From assembly GCA_030544215.1 (NCBI GenBank), contig JARZZO010000016.1, positions 37,594,001 through 37,658,000 on the forward strand: a stretch of 64,000 nucleotides of DNA, read 5' to 3'. The translations under genes were made by a program, and so were the position numbers. Source of the stretch: Zantedeschia hybrid cultivar (taxonomy: Eukaryota > Streptophyta > Magnoliopsida > Alismatales > Araceae). The notes below the pieces were generated by a model that did no database searches, was not told where the DNA came from, and saw nothing but the letters and a program-made list of their open reading frames with translations. Below, one piece after another: positions 24,314-36,448 of this stretch (position 1 is its first letter; each line of letters begins with the position of its first letter).

Positions 24314-24330
24314 TGGTATCAGAGCCAGGT
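24314..24330 (+). promoter_or_regulatory. primer binding site of element A (initiator Met-tRNA type)
   Basis: TGGTATCAGAGCCAGGT directly after the 5' LTR is the usual complement of the 3' end of plant initiator methionine tRNA, used by most copia elements. Confidence 0.9.
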
Positions 24331-25084
24331 TCCACTGTTTCTCGTCCCGTTTCGATCTCTAAATTAATTTTTCTGTATATTATTCCATGAGAAGATTCGA
24401 TCTTTTTGCTAGATCCGTGTTCATGAGATGAACACAGATTTTATAATAATTTTAATTATTATTATTCTGTAATTTTTCGAATTATTTTGGGGTTTCTTGG
24501 AGTTCCTCATGTGATGAAGAACGGGATTAACCGAGATCTTGTTTGGGGTTCCCAAAGTGTTTGGTAGGCTTGGCCAGCAACCCAGATCCTTTGTATAGGA
24601 TCACCAATCATCCCTGATGTCATGGCCGGCATCGGACAGGGAGCCTCCATCTTCTTCCTCAAGATTATGTGAAAAACCTAAAACCAGAAAAAACGTTTTT
24701 TTGGCTTGATAAGGGGCTCGGATTGCTACACAGAAGCGCACCGCCGGCTGCCCTGCCGGCGACGGGAGGGTCACCGGCGCTGGGGGCAACCCCGGGCCGG
24801 CCGTAGGCAGGCAAGCCCAGGTGCGCCTGGCATGGGCCCAGGTGCGCCTGGCTCGAGCCCAGGCCCTGCAGGGCCCGGGCCAGGTTGGCCCTATTGGGCT
24901 GAGCCCATTTGCCCTCAATTTTTCAAATTAAACCCCAATTAAAACCCCAATGCCCATATAAAATAAAATTGGAAATAAGTTTTAAAATTCAAAACAGTTT
25001 TGAAATTTAAATTTATTATTCAATTATTTTATGGACTTAAAATGATTTTGAATCATTATCAAAATATTAACAATTAGATTGATT

Positions 25085-25640
25085 AATTAAGGGTTAAATA
25101 TTAATTTAATTGTTAAATTAATAATTAACCTTAATTTAACTGATTTAAATGTTAAATTAGTTATTAATAGTTATTAGTCTAATTGTTAGATTATTAACTA
25201 TTACCTCAACTAATTGTTAATTAATATTTGAGTTAGTTATTAATTTAACTGTTAAATTAATAATTAACTTAAATGACTGATTTAAATGTTACATTGGTAG
25301 TCCTTAATTAATTATTGATAGTCATTAATTTAATAGTTAAATTAATGATGAGTTTAATTATTTAATCTAAGAGTTAGATTAATTAATTATTAATTACTTA
25401 ATGTTAATTATTAGTTTAAGAGTTAAATTAATAATTAACATTAATTGGCTAATCTAAGTGTTAGATTAGTAGTTAATAATTAATTTGGTTGATTATTAAT
25501 TTAAGTGTTAAATTATTAATTAACTTTGTTGTATTAATCTAAGAGTTAGATTAGTCTTTAAATAGTCAAATTGTTAGATTATTAATGGGGTTTAATCTAA
25601 GTGTTAGATTATTAGAAATGTTCTAATTTGCATGGAATAA
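25085..25640. repeat. array of mini-palindromes (AATTTAA-n3-TTAAATT / AATCTAA-n3-TTAGATT)
   Basis: A dozen or more 17-base units with 7-base arms and a 3-base loop (GTG, GAG, CTG or TTG) are separated by TTAATTAA-like spacers. Element B has the same kind of array at 55620-56245. Confidence 0.8.
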
Positions 25641-26473
25641 TCTGGAATTATTAATTTGGAGTGTGTGCGCATGTGATGTGTGTTTAATACTTTTAAATTT
25701 TGATTTAATTGCATGTTAAGTTAATTAAAAGTGTTTTCGAAATTCAAATACCAATTTTGATTGGATCCCAGCTTTTTGAAAGCCAAAATTATTTATTTTG
25801 AAAACTCTTTTATTTTAGCCATGTGATGCGCTGAATCATGTGTGGGATGTTTAAAACACACCGTGGTCATGGATATACACTTAATTTATTATTCATGTGA
25901 TGAATGGATTGTGTGGATCGTGGATGTATGATTGTTTATTAATTGTTAATAAATAGAGGTCTGCGCACCTCTCTCTCTCATACTCCGATGTATTTCTACC
26001 TCCCTCTCTCTCTTGTACTCGCCATAAGGCCTTCTTCAATTTACTTGTAATTCTAGAATTATTGTAATCTGATCGAGGCAACCGAGGAAGAAGCGAGGAC
26101 GATCCACAGCTACAACCAGGAAGGCGAAAAGATGAAGATCCTTTGCCTATGTGTTTGCAGGTTTTTCTAATGTAAATGTTATGTTAGATTGTGTGTGCGT
26201 TTGACTGTTGGCTCTAGTCAAACCCACTATGCTATCCATGACCACACTAGACATGTATGTGATGCATTGTTTTTCTTTTGATTATGAATCAAAGCAGGTT
26301 ATAGTATTTAGTAAATATATACGATGTATTTATATACTATCACCTAGGAGAGACCAAGATAAAGGTTATCTAAATACCCTCAGATAAACTCTAAGCCGTA
26401 ACATGAGTAGTTAAGAACTTACCACGTGGTCCACCATCGTTATAGTCATACGATTCGAATAACTTTAGGCAGG

Positions 26474-26780
26474 TTTGTTGTGCTATCCACAAGGCATGCT
26501 TAATTGGGAGGAGAAACTATGGCTATGGCATTAGATGCCTATATGATCGGGGTAGAGGAACTATGTAGCTTTGTTGTGCTATCTACAAGGGCTGCATGCA
26601 AATCTATGCTCGTCGCGTAATGATGGTTAGCTTAGACTAGAATTAGTGGTTTGTTGTGCTATCCACAAGGCCATTAAATCTCTGGGGACCGAAGCTATGA
26701 TCAGATATTGTAAGGAGTTGCAAGTCCCATGAGTTGGGTGCTCTTTGATTGTATTACAGTTTGTTGTGCTATCCACAAGG
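26474..26780 (+). repeat. four-hairpin array in the leader of element A
   Basis: Copies of TTGTTGTG-CTATC-CACAAGG start at 26474, 26570, 26650 and 26760. Each can fold as TTGTG-CTATC-CACAA. In the second copy the closing pair becomes G-U (TACAA). Intervals are 96, 80 and 110. The last copy ends about 190 bases before the gag ATG. Confidence 0.85.
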
Positions 26781-26972
26781 CTGTAGTGCAAGTCATTGAG
26801 ATTCTGATCCCCACTAGGAGACTGTCGACGTCTCCCGTTCCGTATAACTGAGGGTTATACAGTTCGTCGAAAATTAGTGGGAGTTAAACTTGAACAAAAG
26901 ACCATGTCTTGTTTTAGATTTTAATAATTGAACATCTGCTAAATAGATTTTACTTATCTCCTGTAGGGAATT

Positions 26973-27341
26973 ATGTCGTCGAATAACCCACTCCGTGACA
27001 TATTTGATGCCCTTTTGACTTACCTGATCTACTCGGATTGGTTCAGAAACCTGAAGAATGTTTTCAGATCTGAGCACATTGACTTTGTCCCTGGAGCTGA
27101 TCCTCCTGCTGAATCGGCATTGGATGCCCCTGAAGCAGAGATGATAGCTAACGATAAAAAATCGAAGGACAAAGGCAAAAGAGTAGTGAAGGGTGACTGC
27201 TTCTACTATAAGCAGTATGGTCACTGGAAAAGGAACCGCAAGGAGTTCCTTCATGATAAAGCTCATGGAAGAGTGAAGCTGTCTGAAGCTTCAGATATCT
27301 ATATGATAGATATCAACTTATCAGTTAGAGATTCCACATCT
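26973..27341 (+). pseudogene. copia element A: internally deleted gag
   Basis: The 123-residue frame starts MSSNNPLRDIFDALLT and continues YSDWFRNLKNVFRSEH, which matches the normal gag start (compare element E, near 63270). It then jumps to a region just before the zinc knuckle (FVPGADPPAESALD, KDKGKRVVKGD). The knuckle reads CFYYKQYGHWKRNR: the second and fourth metal ligands (Cys) are Tyr and Arg. Roughly 150 residues of capsid core are missing compared with element E. A stop at 27342 occupies a position where E has Trp. The protein could not build a normal particle. Confidence 0.85.
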
Positions 27342-27344
27342 TAG

Positions 27345-30300
27345 ATATTGGATATCGGACGTGCTTCTCATATCTGTCATGATGTACAGATGCTGACAAG
27401 TAAGCGCAAGCTGAGACAAGGCGAGGTGGAATTGAGGCTAGGAAACGGCGCAAAAGTTGCGGCGATTGTTGTTGGGACAGCAAACCTCAGGCTTCCATCG
27501 GGAGACGCCTTATTATTAGAAGATTGTTATTATGTTCCTAGCATAATAAAGAACATCATATCAATATCTTGTTTGGACAAGATAGGATATAGGTTGACTA
27601 TTGAGATTAGAAGTTGTTCGATTTATTATGGTAATAAATCAATAGCTTCAGCATCTTTAGTCAACGGTCTATATCTATTAGATGTTTCTTATTACAATCT
27701 TCAAATTGATAATGCTCTTAAGAAGTGCAAGAATTGTGTGAACCAGGCCTACATGTGGCATTGTAGACTTGGGCACATTGGCGAAAGCAGGTTGCAAAAG
27801 TTGCACAAGCATGGTTACTTAACTGCACTCGATTACGAATCGTTTGCAACATGTGAATCCTGCCCTATGGGAAAGATGGCAAAATCTCCATTTATTGGAC
27901 ATGGAGAACGTGCCAAGGACATTCTGGAACTAATACATTCGGATGTATGTGGTCCCATGTCTACCCAAGCCAAAGGTGGCTTTTCATACTTCATCACGTT
28001 CACCGATGACTTCTCAAGATTCGGCTATGTGTACTTAATGAAGTACAAGTCGGAAGCATTTGAGAAGTTCAAGGAGTTCAAGAATGAGGTAGAGAAGCAG
28101 TTAGGAAAGAGTATTAAAGCTCTTCGATCAGATCGAGGAGGAGAATACTTGAGTACTAATTTCACACAATTCTTAAAGGATAATGGTATCCTTTCTCAGC
28201 TGACCCCTCCATATACACCACAGATGAATAGTGTATCAGAAAGGAGGAATTGCACCTTGTTGGACATGGTGCGATCCATGATGAGCTTTTCAGGATTACC
28301 AGTGTTCCTCTAGGGGTATGCTCTAGAGTCAGCAGCATACCTACTGAACAGAGTACCCAGCAAGTCTGTGACCTCTACTCCATATGAGATATGGAAAGGC
28401 AGGAAACCAGAATTTAAACATGTTAAAGTCTGGGGTTGTCCTGCTCATGTAAAGAGGCATGATCCAGACAAGCTGGAATTACGAACTGATAAATGCAGGT
28501 TTGTGGGATATCCAAAGGAAACCTTTAGATACTATTTTTTCCATCCTGATGAACAAAAGGTGTTTGTCGCCAAGAAAGTTGTCTTCCTGGAAGAGGAATA
28601 CCTTCTCTAGGAGAACAGTGGGAGTAAAATAGTACTAGAAGAGGTTCCAGATCCCCAAACAACTACATTATCATCAGATGAGATATTAGTTGCTGAATCT
28701 GTTCAGGTACACACAGATGAGCCTCGTAGATCTGGTAGAGTACCTAGACTACCCGAACGATATGTAGGACATATTGCTGAAGGTAAGTTTAAAGTATAAT
28801 ATAATGAGGATGATGATCCGAAAACCTACCAGGAGGCCATAGAAGGCCCAGAAGCTGGGAAATGGCGAGAAGCCATGAACTCAGAAATCCAGTCCATATA
28901 CACCAACCAAGTTTGGAACTTGGAGGACTTGCCCGAGGGTATTGTACCCATCGATTGCAAGTGGATCTTTAAGAGAAAGATCGGTGCTGATGGACGGATC
29001 GACACTTATAAGGCAAGGTTGGTGGCAGAGGGATATCATCAAAGGCAAGGAATTGACTATGACGAGACTTTCTCACCAGTTGCCAAGATAAAGTCGATCA
29101 GAGTTCTACTCGCCATTGCTGCACATTTTGATTATGAAATCTGACAGATAGATGTAAAGACTGCCTTCCTCAATGGTAACCTTGAGGAAGAGGTGTATAT
29201 GATACAACCAGAAAGTTTCACATCCAAAGAATCTCCAGATAAAGTGTGCAAGCTTCAGAAGTCCATTTATGGACTGAAGCAGGCTTCCCGGAGCTGGAAC
29301 ATAAGATTTGACGAGGCTGTCAAGTCTTATGACTTCATTACGAATGAAGATGACCCTTGTGTGTACAAGAAGACCAGTGGGAGTGCAGTCACTTTTCTAG
29401 TTCTTTACGTAGATGACATACTACTCATTGGGAATGATGTAGCTATGATGTCATCAGTAAAGATCTGGCTGTCGAAACACTTCTCCATGAAGAATTTGGG
29501 AGAAGCATCCTACATATTGGGAATACGGATCTATAGAGATAGATAAAAGAGGATGATTGGAATGACCCAATCCTTGTACATAGATACCATAGTCAAAAGG
29601 TTTGGCATGGAAAATTCCAAGAGAGGTCTCATACCGATGAGACATGGAATTTATATCTCAAAGGAGCAGTCTCCTAAGACTCCTAATGAGAGGGCATTCA
29701 TGGATAGAATACCCTATGCCTCTGCCATAGGATCTATCATGTATGCCATGCTATGTACACGGCCTGATGTTGCATTTACTCTAAGTGTTACAAGCAGATT
29801 TCATACTGATCCAGGTGAAGAGCACTGGAAGGCAGTGAAATGTATCCTTAAGTACTTGAGAAGAACTAAGGATATGTTTCTTGTCTATGGAGGAGGTGAC
29901 TTGAAACTGCGAGGCTTTACTGACTCGAGTTTCCAGTCAGATCCAGATGATAGCAAGTCTACATCTGGATTCGTGTTTACTTTGAACAGAGGTGCAGTGT
30001 GCTGGAAGAGTTCCAAGGAAGTAACCACTGCAGATTCGACGAGTGAAGCTGAGTACATCGCTGCAGCTGAAGCTGCCAAGGAAGCAGAGTGGTTGAAGAA
30101 ATTCATCACCGACCTTGGCGTAGTTCCCAGCATCTCTGAGCCTGTTCCACTGTTGTGCGACAACAATGGAGCAATTGCGCAAGCAAAAGAGCCGCGGTCT
30201 CATCAGAAATCGAAGCATATTCTGAGGCGCTTTCACCTTATCAGAGAGATCATATCCAGAGGAGATGTGGTAATGGAAAGAGTTGACAATGTAGCAGAGC

Positions 30301-30345
30301 CACTGACAAAGCCGTTGGCTCAAATTGTGTTTGAGCGTCACCTAG
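27345..30345 (+). pseudogene. copia element A: protease, integrase, RT and RNase H
   Basis: Copia order. The protease site is LDIGRAS (DTG changed to DIG). Integrase at about 27750-28450 has H-H-C-C (WHCRLGHIGES, CESCPMGKM), the catalytic HSDVCGPM and LRSDRGGEY, and SERRN after TPQMNS. RT starts near 28860 (QVWNLEDLPEGIVPIDCKW, KARLVAEGYHQRQGIDYDET, then LYVDDILLIGND near 29405). RNase H follows (GFTDSSFQSDPDDSKSTSGF, STSEAEYIAAAEAAKEAEW). Stops: PVFL*GYA at 28311, YLL*ENS at 28608, V*YNEDD near 28797, YEI*QID at 29142, YRDR*KR near 29545. The last residues are replaced by the insertion at 30346. Confidence 0.9.
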
Positions 30346-33062
30346 TGTAAGGACTGAGGTATCGGGTTCAGTATTTGGGTCGGGTTCGGGCCGGATCGCC
30401 TGGTTTGGACCCTGGAGGGGGTCTTGAGAGTTCAGACTGAATGACGTCTGCACTGCTCGACGCCTTTCAAAAGGCGTCAGGGTGTGTGGACGCCATTTAG
30501 GTCTGCTGGTTGTTGTGCCACGTGTGCGCCACGTGGGCGGGTTTCGGGCCGCAAGAGTACGGCCCCTGTCACATCGTCTGAACGGCGTCCAGGTTGGTCG
30601 ACGCGTTTCAGACTGCGACATCTGCGATGTCAGGGCACGGCGCCAGAGCGTTGTCAATACGGCCTGTCCTGTCGTCTGAACGGCGTCCGCGGTGGGCGAC
30701 GCGTTTCAGAGCGCTGTCAGTACGGCCGTCCTGTCAAACTGATTGGCGTCTGCCTCGATCGACGCGTTTTAGCTAGATTCAGATTGACCTCGCGAGCCTC
30801 CCCTTCTTTCCCTCATTTTCACCTTCACCTTCTCTCTCTTCGCCCCTCTCCGCTCTCTCCGCCCTCCTTCCTCCCTTCCCTTCCTCTTCTTCCTCTTCCA
30901 TCACTCCAACACCACCCTACCTCTCACCTCTACCTCCACCACTTCCTTCGCGGCGTTCCCTTCTCCGGACGGCGGCCGACGTCCCAGCGGAGTGGCGGCG
31001 TCCTCGAGGATACCGGCGGCGGTCTGCGGTGCGGCGGGTTGGCGGCGAGGAGCTTGGAGGAGTTCAAGAACCGGTAGGGGGACGAACCTTGCACGTGTTG
31101 GTCGTGTTTTCCTTGGCATGGCATGACGTGTTTGGGGCTAGATTGAGCATGTTTAGGGGGTTTCCTTGTGGGAATGGCTGTGCTTGTGATCGTGGATTCG
31201 TAGCATGCTTGTGGTGGTTGAGTTCCTCTTCCTCCCCTTCTTGTTTTGGGGCTTTTCGGGGTGTTTTGGGGTTAAGGGAGAAACCCTCGGTTCGAACCAG
31301 GGAACCAGGTTTCTGGCGCTAAAAGGCGTCGTACTGCCCTGACGCCCTTCAAAGGGCGTCAGGGCAGTACGACGCCTTTTTGGTGCAGAAACCTCCCTGT
31401 TCGAGGTTTCACGAAATAGGGGTTCTGACGCTAAATGACGTCATGGATGGACGACGCCTTTTCGAAAGGACGTCGGGCCATCATGACGCCATTTAGGCAG
31501 GAAATCACCCCGAGTGAGGGTATGTAAATCTGGAATTTCAATGTGAATGGCGTCTGTGGACGTAGACACGTTTTAAAGGGCGACTCCCTATGACGACGCG
31601 TTTCAAGGAATAATCTGGCTATTAAATGAACCTGTCTGAGGGGCTTGAATGGCGTCGACCTCGGTCGACGCGATTCAAGACAGAACTGTCTAATGCTGGT
31701 TTTAATGTGTGTTTTACTGTTGGACGGTTCAAAGGCATGCTTTACATTGTACACCGAGACTGAGGACTTCTGTGTGAATGGAATTACATCATGTTATATG
31801 GGTGTGTGTGCTTATACGACTGTGGATCGGTATGACTGTGGTTTACGTTTGTCACCATGGACCGATGGGGACAGGGTCATGGTGTCTGTGAGGCATTGTG
31901 CCGTACCGGTGGGAGAAGGGGTACATGTTGTGTTTTACCTTTGGCTGAGAGAAGCAGGACCACCTTGAGCCCGTCGGGCCGGAGTAGCCAGTGCGCTATC
32001 CGAGGGGTTGCTGCTTGGTCTCAGCGGGTCGGGTTTCCCTGTTTGTCGTGGCAGCTTCCAGCGCGTTTCTTGCTGTGGAGCTGGTTGTGGAGTTGTTTTA
32101 CCCCTGTAGCCACTGGGCCTGATGTGACCTTTGATCAAGGTTACGAGTGGTACCCTTAGCCCTTTGGCCTGACGCAGCCCGGGAGGTTAGGGTTGTGGGT
32201 AGTTCCTGTAGCTTCGGCTTGACGGGGGTTCGCCGGTCCCCAGGGCCCTCCTGAAGCGCTGAGGCCTAGCGTGGAGGCAATCCGGACGGTAGGACAGTAG
32301 TCTAGACTGCTTGTGTGCACACGTAGCTGACAGTGGCGGTACACTGGTTCCAGCTAGTCCTAGTTTAGCTCACTGCCTCACCCTACAGTGCCCCGGAACA
32401 CTGTAGGGGTGGACAGGCGTGAGCAGTGGTGGTAGTGTTGGGAGGCGACGTTTGACTTCGGTCGACAGTGTGGTTCAGTCGCTTTGTGGACTTTGGCTGT
32501 GAGACGTCACTCTGTGTTCGGTTCTTCGGGTTGCTTAGAATGGTTCTTGCTACACTGCTTATCGAACGTTTCATATCAGATTTGGGTGCTATGTTTACTG
32601 CTTTACTTAATTGCCATATATCTGTGTTGTTACACTTGTGGGTGTGTGAGTGGGAGGCAGGGGATCGGATGATCCCTACTGAGCCCAATTCTGGTGTGGC
32701 TCACTCCCTGCGGTTTCAGGTGTGGACCTCGCGGCGTGTGGTAGCGTGTGGTGCCTTCTTGGTGTGCGGACCAGCAGCTATCTCAGTTCCGGGGTATGCC
32801 CCGATGTTGTTGTACTTTCCTTCTGTCTGTACTTACTTAATTTGTTGGACCATGTCATTATTGTTGGACTGTATACGGACATTGTTATCTTCCTTCCTGC
32901 GCACTTGTTTTACTCTTGTAGTCCGTGAGATTGATATATTTAGCCTTGTTTAACGCTTACTCCTCCAGACGTTTGTGTGAGATCCGGGTGTGAACCCGCA
33001 GTTAATGGGCCGACATCCATTTAGTGATCGGGTCTCCGGTCATAGGATGGCGGGTCGTTACA
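30346..33062. mobile_element. 2.7-kb solo-LTR-like insertion, GC-rich, duplication CCTAG
   Basis: It starts TGTAAGG and ends CGTTACA, a TG...CA terminus with TGTAA/TTACA inverted ends. CCTAG is duplicated at 30341-30345 and 33063-33067. Without it, the pol end reads as in element B. Inside are many GGCGTC/GACGC inverted repeats (30438-31680), a perfect 60-bp palindrome (31321-31380), a CT-rich tract (30795-30960) and no retroelement protein. I read it as a solo LTR of an unseen family. A non-autonomous element with very short terminal repeats is the alternative. Confidence 0.7.
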
Positions 33063-33107
33063 CCTAGAGTCTATAGGCTTACTGTATAAAGGTGATTGGC
33101 TTTAGTC

Positions 33108-33119
33108 CAAGTGGGAGAT
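33108..33119 (+). promoter_or_regulatory. polypurine tract of element A
   Basis: CCAAGTGGGAGAT directly before the TG of the 3' LTR. The same GTGGGAGA-type tract occurs in elements B (minus strand, 50843-50853) and E (minus strand, 59433-59444). Confidence 0.85.
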
Positions 33120-34672
33120 TGTTAGTTTTAGGTGGCCTACAAGCCAATCTGACTATGTAAATCTCGTTCATTTATTAATACAATGGCATAATATTCATTA
33201 TGTGTAAATCGCATTAATTATCGTTTCATAGTGAAGTCCGTGAATATGTGCTATAGTGATCGGATTATGATGAGATCATACTAATGAGACTGATCACTTA
33301 AACACACATATTCTTAATTGTTCCTAGTCGGAGGATATCCGAGAAGGACATCGGATATCCGGTTAGACTAGTACAGATTACTCCTGCTCATATGATGAGG
33401 GTGACTGATCTCATAAGTCACTTGTGTGGAGACACTAAGGCGAATCTGTAGGTGCTCATTGGAGAATGAGTTCACTGAACTGATCCGACTGAATCGTTGG
33501 ATGGTATTGTACCTCACTGTCAACCAGCTTGATTCTATTGTCGCAATTGCGTGGATGGTCCTCGGACCTGAGACACCAAGGACACCTTGTCGGTGAACTT
33601 CTGTGCTTTGACCTTGGTTTACCAATCTCTAGCCATGGTATTCTAATACGCCAAGGATTGGGTACAGCGGAATACCGTCGAAGGGAATTGTGTGTCAATA
33701 AGGAATCATTCGCTCTCGGTACTTAGAGAGAGAATGCTCTAGGAAGGATGCGCGAAAGTCCCTGGCCAGGGCGGACGATAATATCGGGAAAGGAGTTTTC
33801 CGATATTTATCAGTGGCATCCAATCCAAGTGACTCGACCGGTTAGGGTTTGATAGCTCGCCATGCCCTGAGTTGACTCGAGAGCATTGTATGAATGAAGG
33901 ATTATATCCACGCGGTAACTGTCGGCGGAAAGGTTCCAAGAGTGGGTTACTTAACCCCAATACCTTCCGGGTTCACGCAGTGTTGCTTGGCACCCAACGT
34001 GATCGGAGGCCCGGTCGAATTCGATGTGCGACATCAATTCGATTGATTAATTAATTAATAAAGGGTTATTAATTGATTAATAAAGTCTGTGAGGAGTCAC
34101 TGGGCTTGTTGGGCCATTAACTGGACTGGTACTTGGGCCTAGAGGGTCACACGCAAATGATTCTCAAGGCGATGGATAAATAAGTGGGTTTTATATAAAC
34201 CGGGGGTTTTTATGAAAAACCTCGCGGTTAGTATAAAACATAGCGAACGGGCTAAGCAGGCCAAGCTGCTGCTAACCCTAGCCGCCCCTCCTCTGTTTCT
34301 CTCTCTCTCTGGCGTCCTGACAGATCTAGATCTGCTCCGCCGCTTCTCCGAATCCTGTTCGATGGGAAATCGTCCGCGCGTTGCGGCGATCGTTGCGGTG
34401 ACTGGCGGAGGTTTCGTAGGCTGCAAAGAACGAGGAACGTGAGGATATCCGTCGCAAGGAGGATCGCGTGGACTTCGCTAGAGGCCGGGCGCTTGCGCGG
34501 CTTGCGGTGTCGCACCGACGGAACCGAACGGTTGCAGATTCAAATCCGCACACGATGAGAATCGATTATCCAATAATCGTAGTTTTTAGTTTTTCGAAAT
34601 GGGAATGGATCGCTGTTTAATATTTTATTTTCCGTTGCGTGAGCGATCCGGAGAAACCCGAGAAACCCAACA
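33120..34672 (+). repeat. 3' LTR of copia element A
   Basis: It matches 22762-24312 with scattered substitutions. The TATA-like TTATATAAAC is at 34191-34200. It ends CCCAACA, followed by the duplication AAATT. Confidence 0.95.
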
Positions 34673-34677
34673 AAATT

Positions 34678-36448
34678 AACTGACTATCACCTACAATTCA
34701 CAGTTTGGTTGCACCATGGAGATGAGCAGCCTCAACGCCGACAAGGAGAGCCTCGTATTCAGCTATGTTATTGGTAACATGAAAAACAAGTTAAAAGGCT
34801 TGTGGAATGGTGACACTTTCAGGTGATAGAAGAACAATGCTGATACCCTTACCATGAGTGTTCAGAGCTCCGTCAAAATGCAGAGTCCACATGTCATCTT
34901 TAGTTCTGTTTATGGACATTAGTTCCTCATCCGAAAATTCTAATGGAACTGGATCAAATATGGGGAAGAGGGTGATGAGCAAGGTGTTCTGCTATGGCAT
35001 AGCCTTTGATCGCTTTTTACTAAATATAGGTGATATCGAATTGGGAGAAAAAGCTTTGCAAACGTGTTAATCTATCAGTGAAGACAAATTTCTCAAAAAG
35101 GAACTTAATGAGATTTATCCTAGCGATGAGCTGGACTTCGTGGGCTAGAAAGTAGTGTTTCAGCTTCTGAACCACCCATACCAATGCGACACATGTTTTC
35201 TCCATCGCTGTGTATCTTTGTTTTGCGGGGTTGAGAAGTTTAGAGAGATAATAGGCTGCCCTCTCTTTTCCTTCTTCATCTTCTTGTGCCATGACAGCCC
35301 CCACCGAATCATCCAAAACAGAAATATATAGGATTAAATGCTTGTCCGAAGATGGTGGTCTCAAGACAGGAGGACTTGCTGGATATATCTTCAATCCATT
35401 GAATGCCTCCTGACACTTATTGTCCCAATCGAATTTGACTCCCAGCTTGGTAATCTCGTAAAATGGCCTACATCTCTGTGAATGTTGGGAGACAAAATGG
35501 TAGAGAAATTGCAACCTCCCGATCAATTCTCTCAATTCCTTCAAATTCTTAGGAGGTGGCATTTCTATAATAGCTTTAGCCTTGTTAGGATCGATCTCAA
35601 TACCTTGTTTACTCACAATGAATCCTAATAATTTTCCTGATGAGACACCAAATACACACTTCTTAGGATTCATTTTCAGTTGTGCTCCCTTGACCTCTCA
35701 AATACCCTAGCCAAGACTTCAGCATGATTAACCTTAGTTTTAGATTTCACCAGAAGATCATCTACATACACTTCCAAATGTATATACATCATGTCATGAA
35801 ATATGACCATCATTGCCCTTTGATAAGTGGCTCCAACATTCTTCAGTCCAAACGGCATAAATACATAGCAATAGGTTCCCTAGGATGTAGTGAATGATGT
35901 CTTTTCATGGTCTTCCTCTGCTAAACAAATCTGATTGTAGCCTAGAAACCCATCCATGAATGACAAAGTTTCATATCCAGCTGTGTTGTCAATAAGCACA
36001 TTAATGTGAGGCAATGGAAAATCATCCTTAGGACACGACTGATTCAAATCGCGAAAGTCAATACAAATTCTGACCTTCTCATCATTTTTCATGACCGGGA
36101 CTATATTTGTCACCCATTGGGGATATAGGACAACCCTAATAAATTTGGCTTTGTGCAGCTTATCGATCGAATCTTTCATCTTTAAAGTCATTTGTGGGTG
36201 GAATTGCCTCAATTTCTGCCTAACTGAGTTAGCTCCAGATTTCAAAGTCAATCGGTGTTCCACCAAACATGAGTCTAACCCCATCATGTCTTCATAACTC
36301 CAGGTGAAGGTGTCCTTGTAATCTCTAAGAACACGAACCAAAGCTTCTTCGTCTGATTTAGAAATATTTTGATTCATGAGGACAACTTTAAGTTTATCTT
36401 CAGTTCCTAGGTTGACTTCCTTTGTTGGTTCTTCTACAACAGCTGATA
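34678..36448 (-). pseudogene. Tat gypsy pol, unit 2: second RNase H start, RNase H, RT (right half)
   Basis: The part continues unit 2 pol after element A. Minus-strand frames show MWTLHFDGALNTHGKG (second RNase H, near 34890), RNase H (KFDWDNKCQEAFNGLK, AAYYLSKLL), RT (GFIVSKQGIEIDP, YVDDLLVKSKT near 35760, RICIDFRDLNQSCPKDDFPL near 36060) and the pre-RT linker. It keeps Trp and Gln at several places where unit 1 has stops. At about 36440-36448 pol breaks off and runs straight into LTR copy 4, so protease, G-patch and gag are deleted. Confidence 0.88.

Larger units (their letters stand above)
24331..26972 (+). other. 2.6-kb non-coding leader of element A
   Basis: No coding region is supported. 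In order: a GC-rich part (about 24720-24910) with two CCAGGTGCGCCTGG-like near-palindromes; an AT-rich array of tiny palindromes (25085-25640); a segment with a CT-rich stretch near 25965-26015; and four TTGTG-loop-CACAA hairpins (26474-26780). The same order is found in element B on the other strand. The leader probably carries RNA-level signals for packaging or translation. Confidence 0.7.
22762..34672 (+). mobile_element. Ty1/copia element A, complete with both LTRs, non-autonomous
   Basis: The element is 11911 bp with TG...CA ends. The 5-bp target duplication AAATT is at 22757-22761 and 34673-34677. Removing it rejoins the unit 2 pol sequence, which then lines up with 13441-13490 of unit 1. 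Order: 5' LTR, primer site, long non-coding leader, gag with a large internal deletion, PR-IN-RT-RH (copia order), polypurine tract, 3' LTR. A 2717-bp solo-LTR-like insertion sits at the pol end. Several stops and breaks mean no functional polyprotein. Confidence 0.95.

Noticed and set aside
23868..24335. 155-residue minus-strand frame in LTR A, with counterparts in other LTRs.
   Set aside because: It is non-coding LTR sequence. The frame is read against the element and is broken in the sister LTRs.
26474..26780. Regularly spaced short repeats resembling a CRISPR-like array.
   Set aside because: Spacers are 60-90 bases, repeats are hairpins in a retroelement leader, and the context is a plant nuclear genome.
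30484..31077. 197-residue arginine/serine/proline-rich + strand frame in the solo LTR, with other long frames to 32953.
   Set aside because: They arise from GC-rich and CT-rich repeats, several frames overlap, and no domain or start context is seen.
30346..33062. DNA transposon or MITE as an explanation of this insertion.
   Set aside because: TG...CA ends with a 5-bp duplication and LTR-like length fit a solo LTR better. No long terminal inverted repeats are present.
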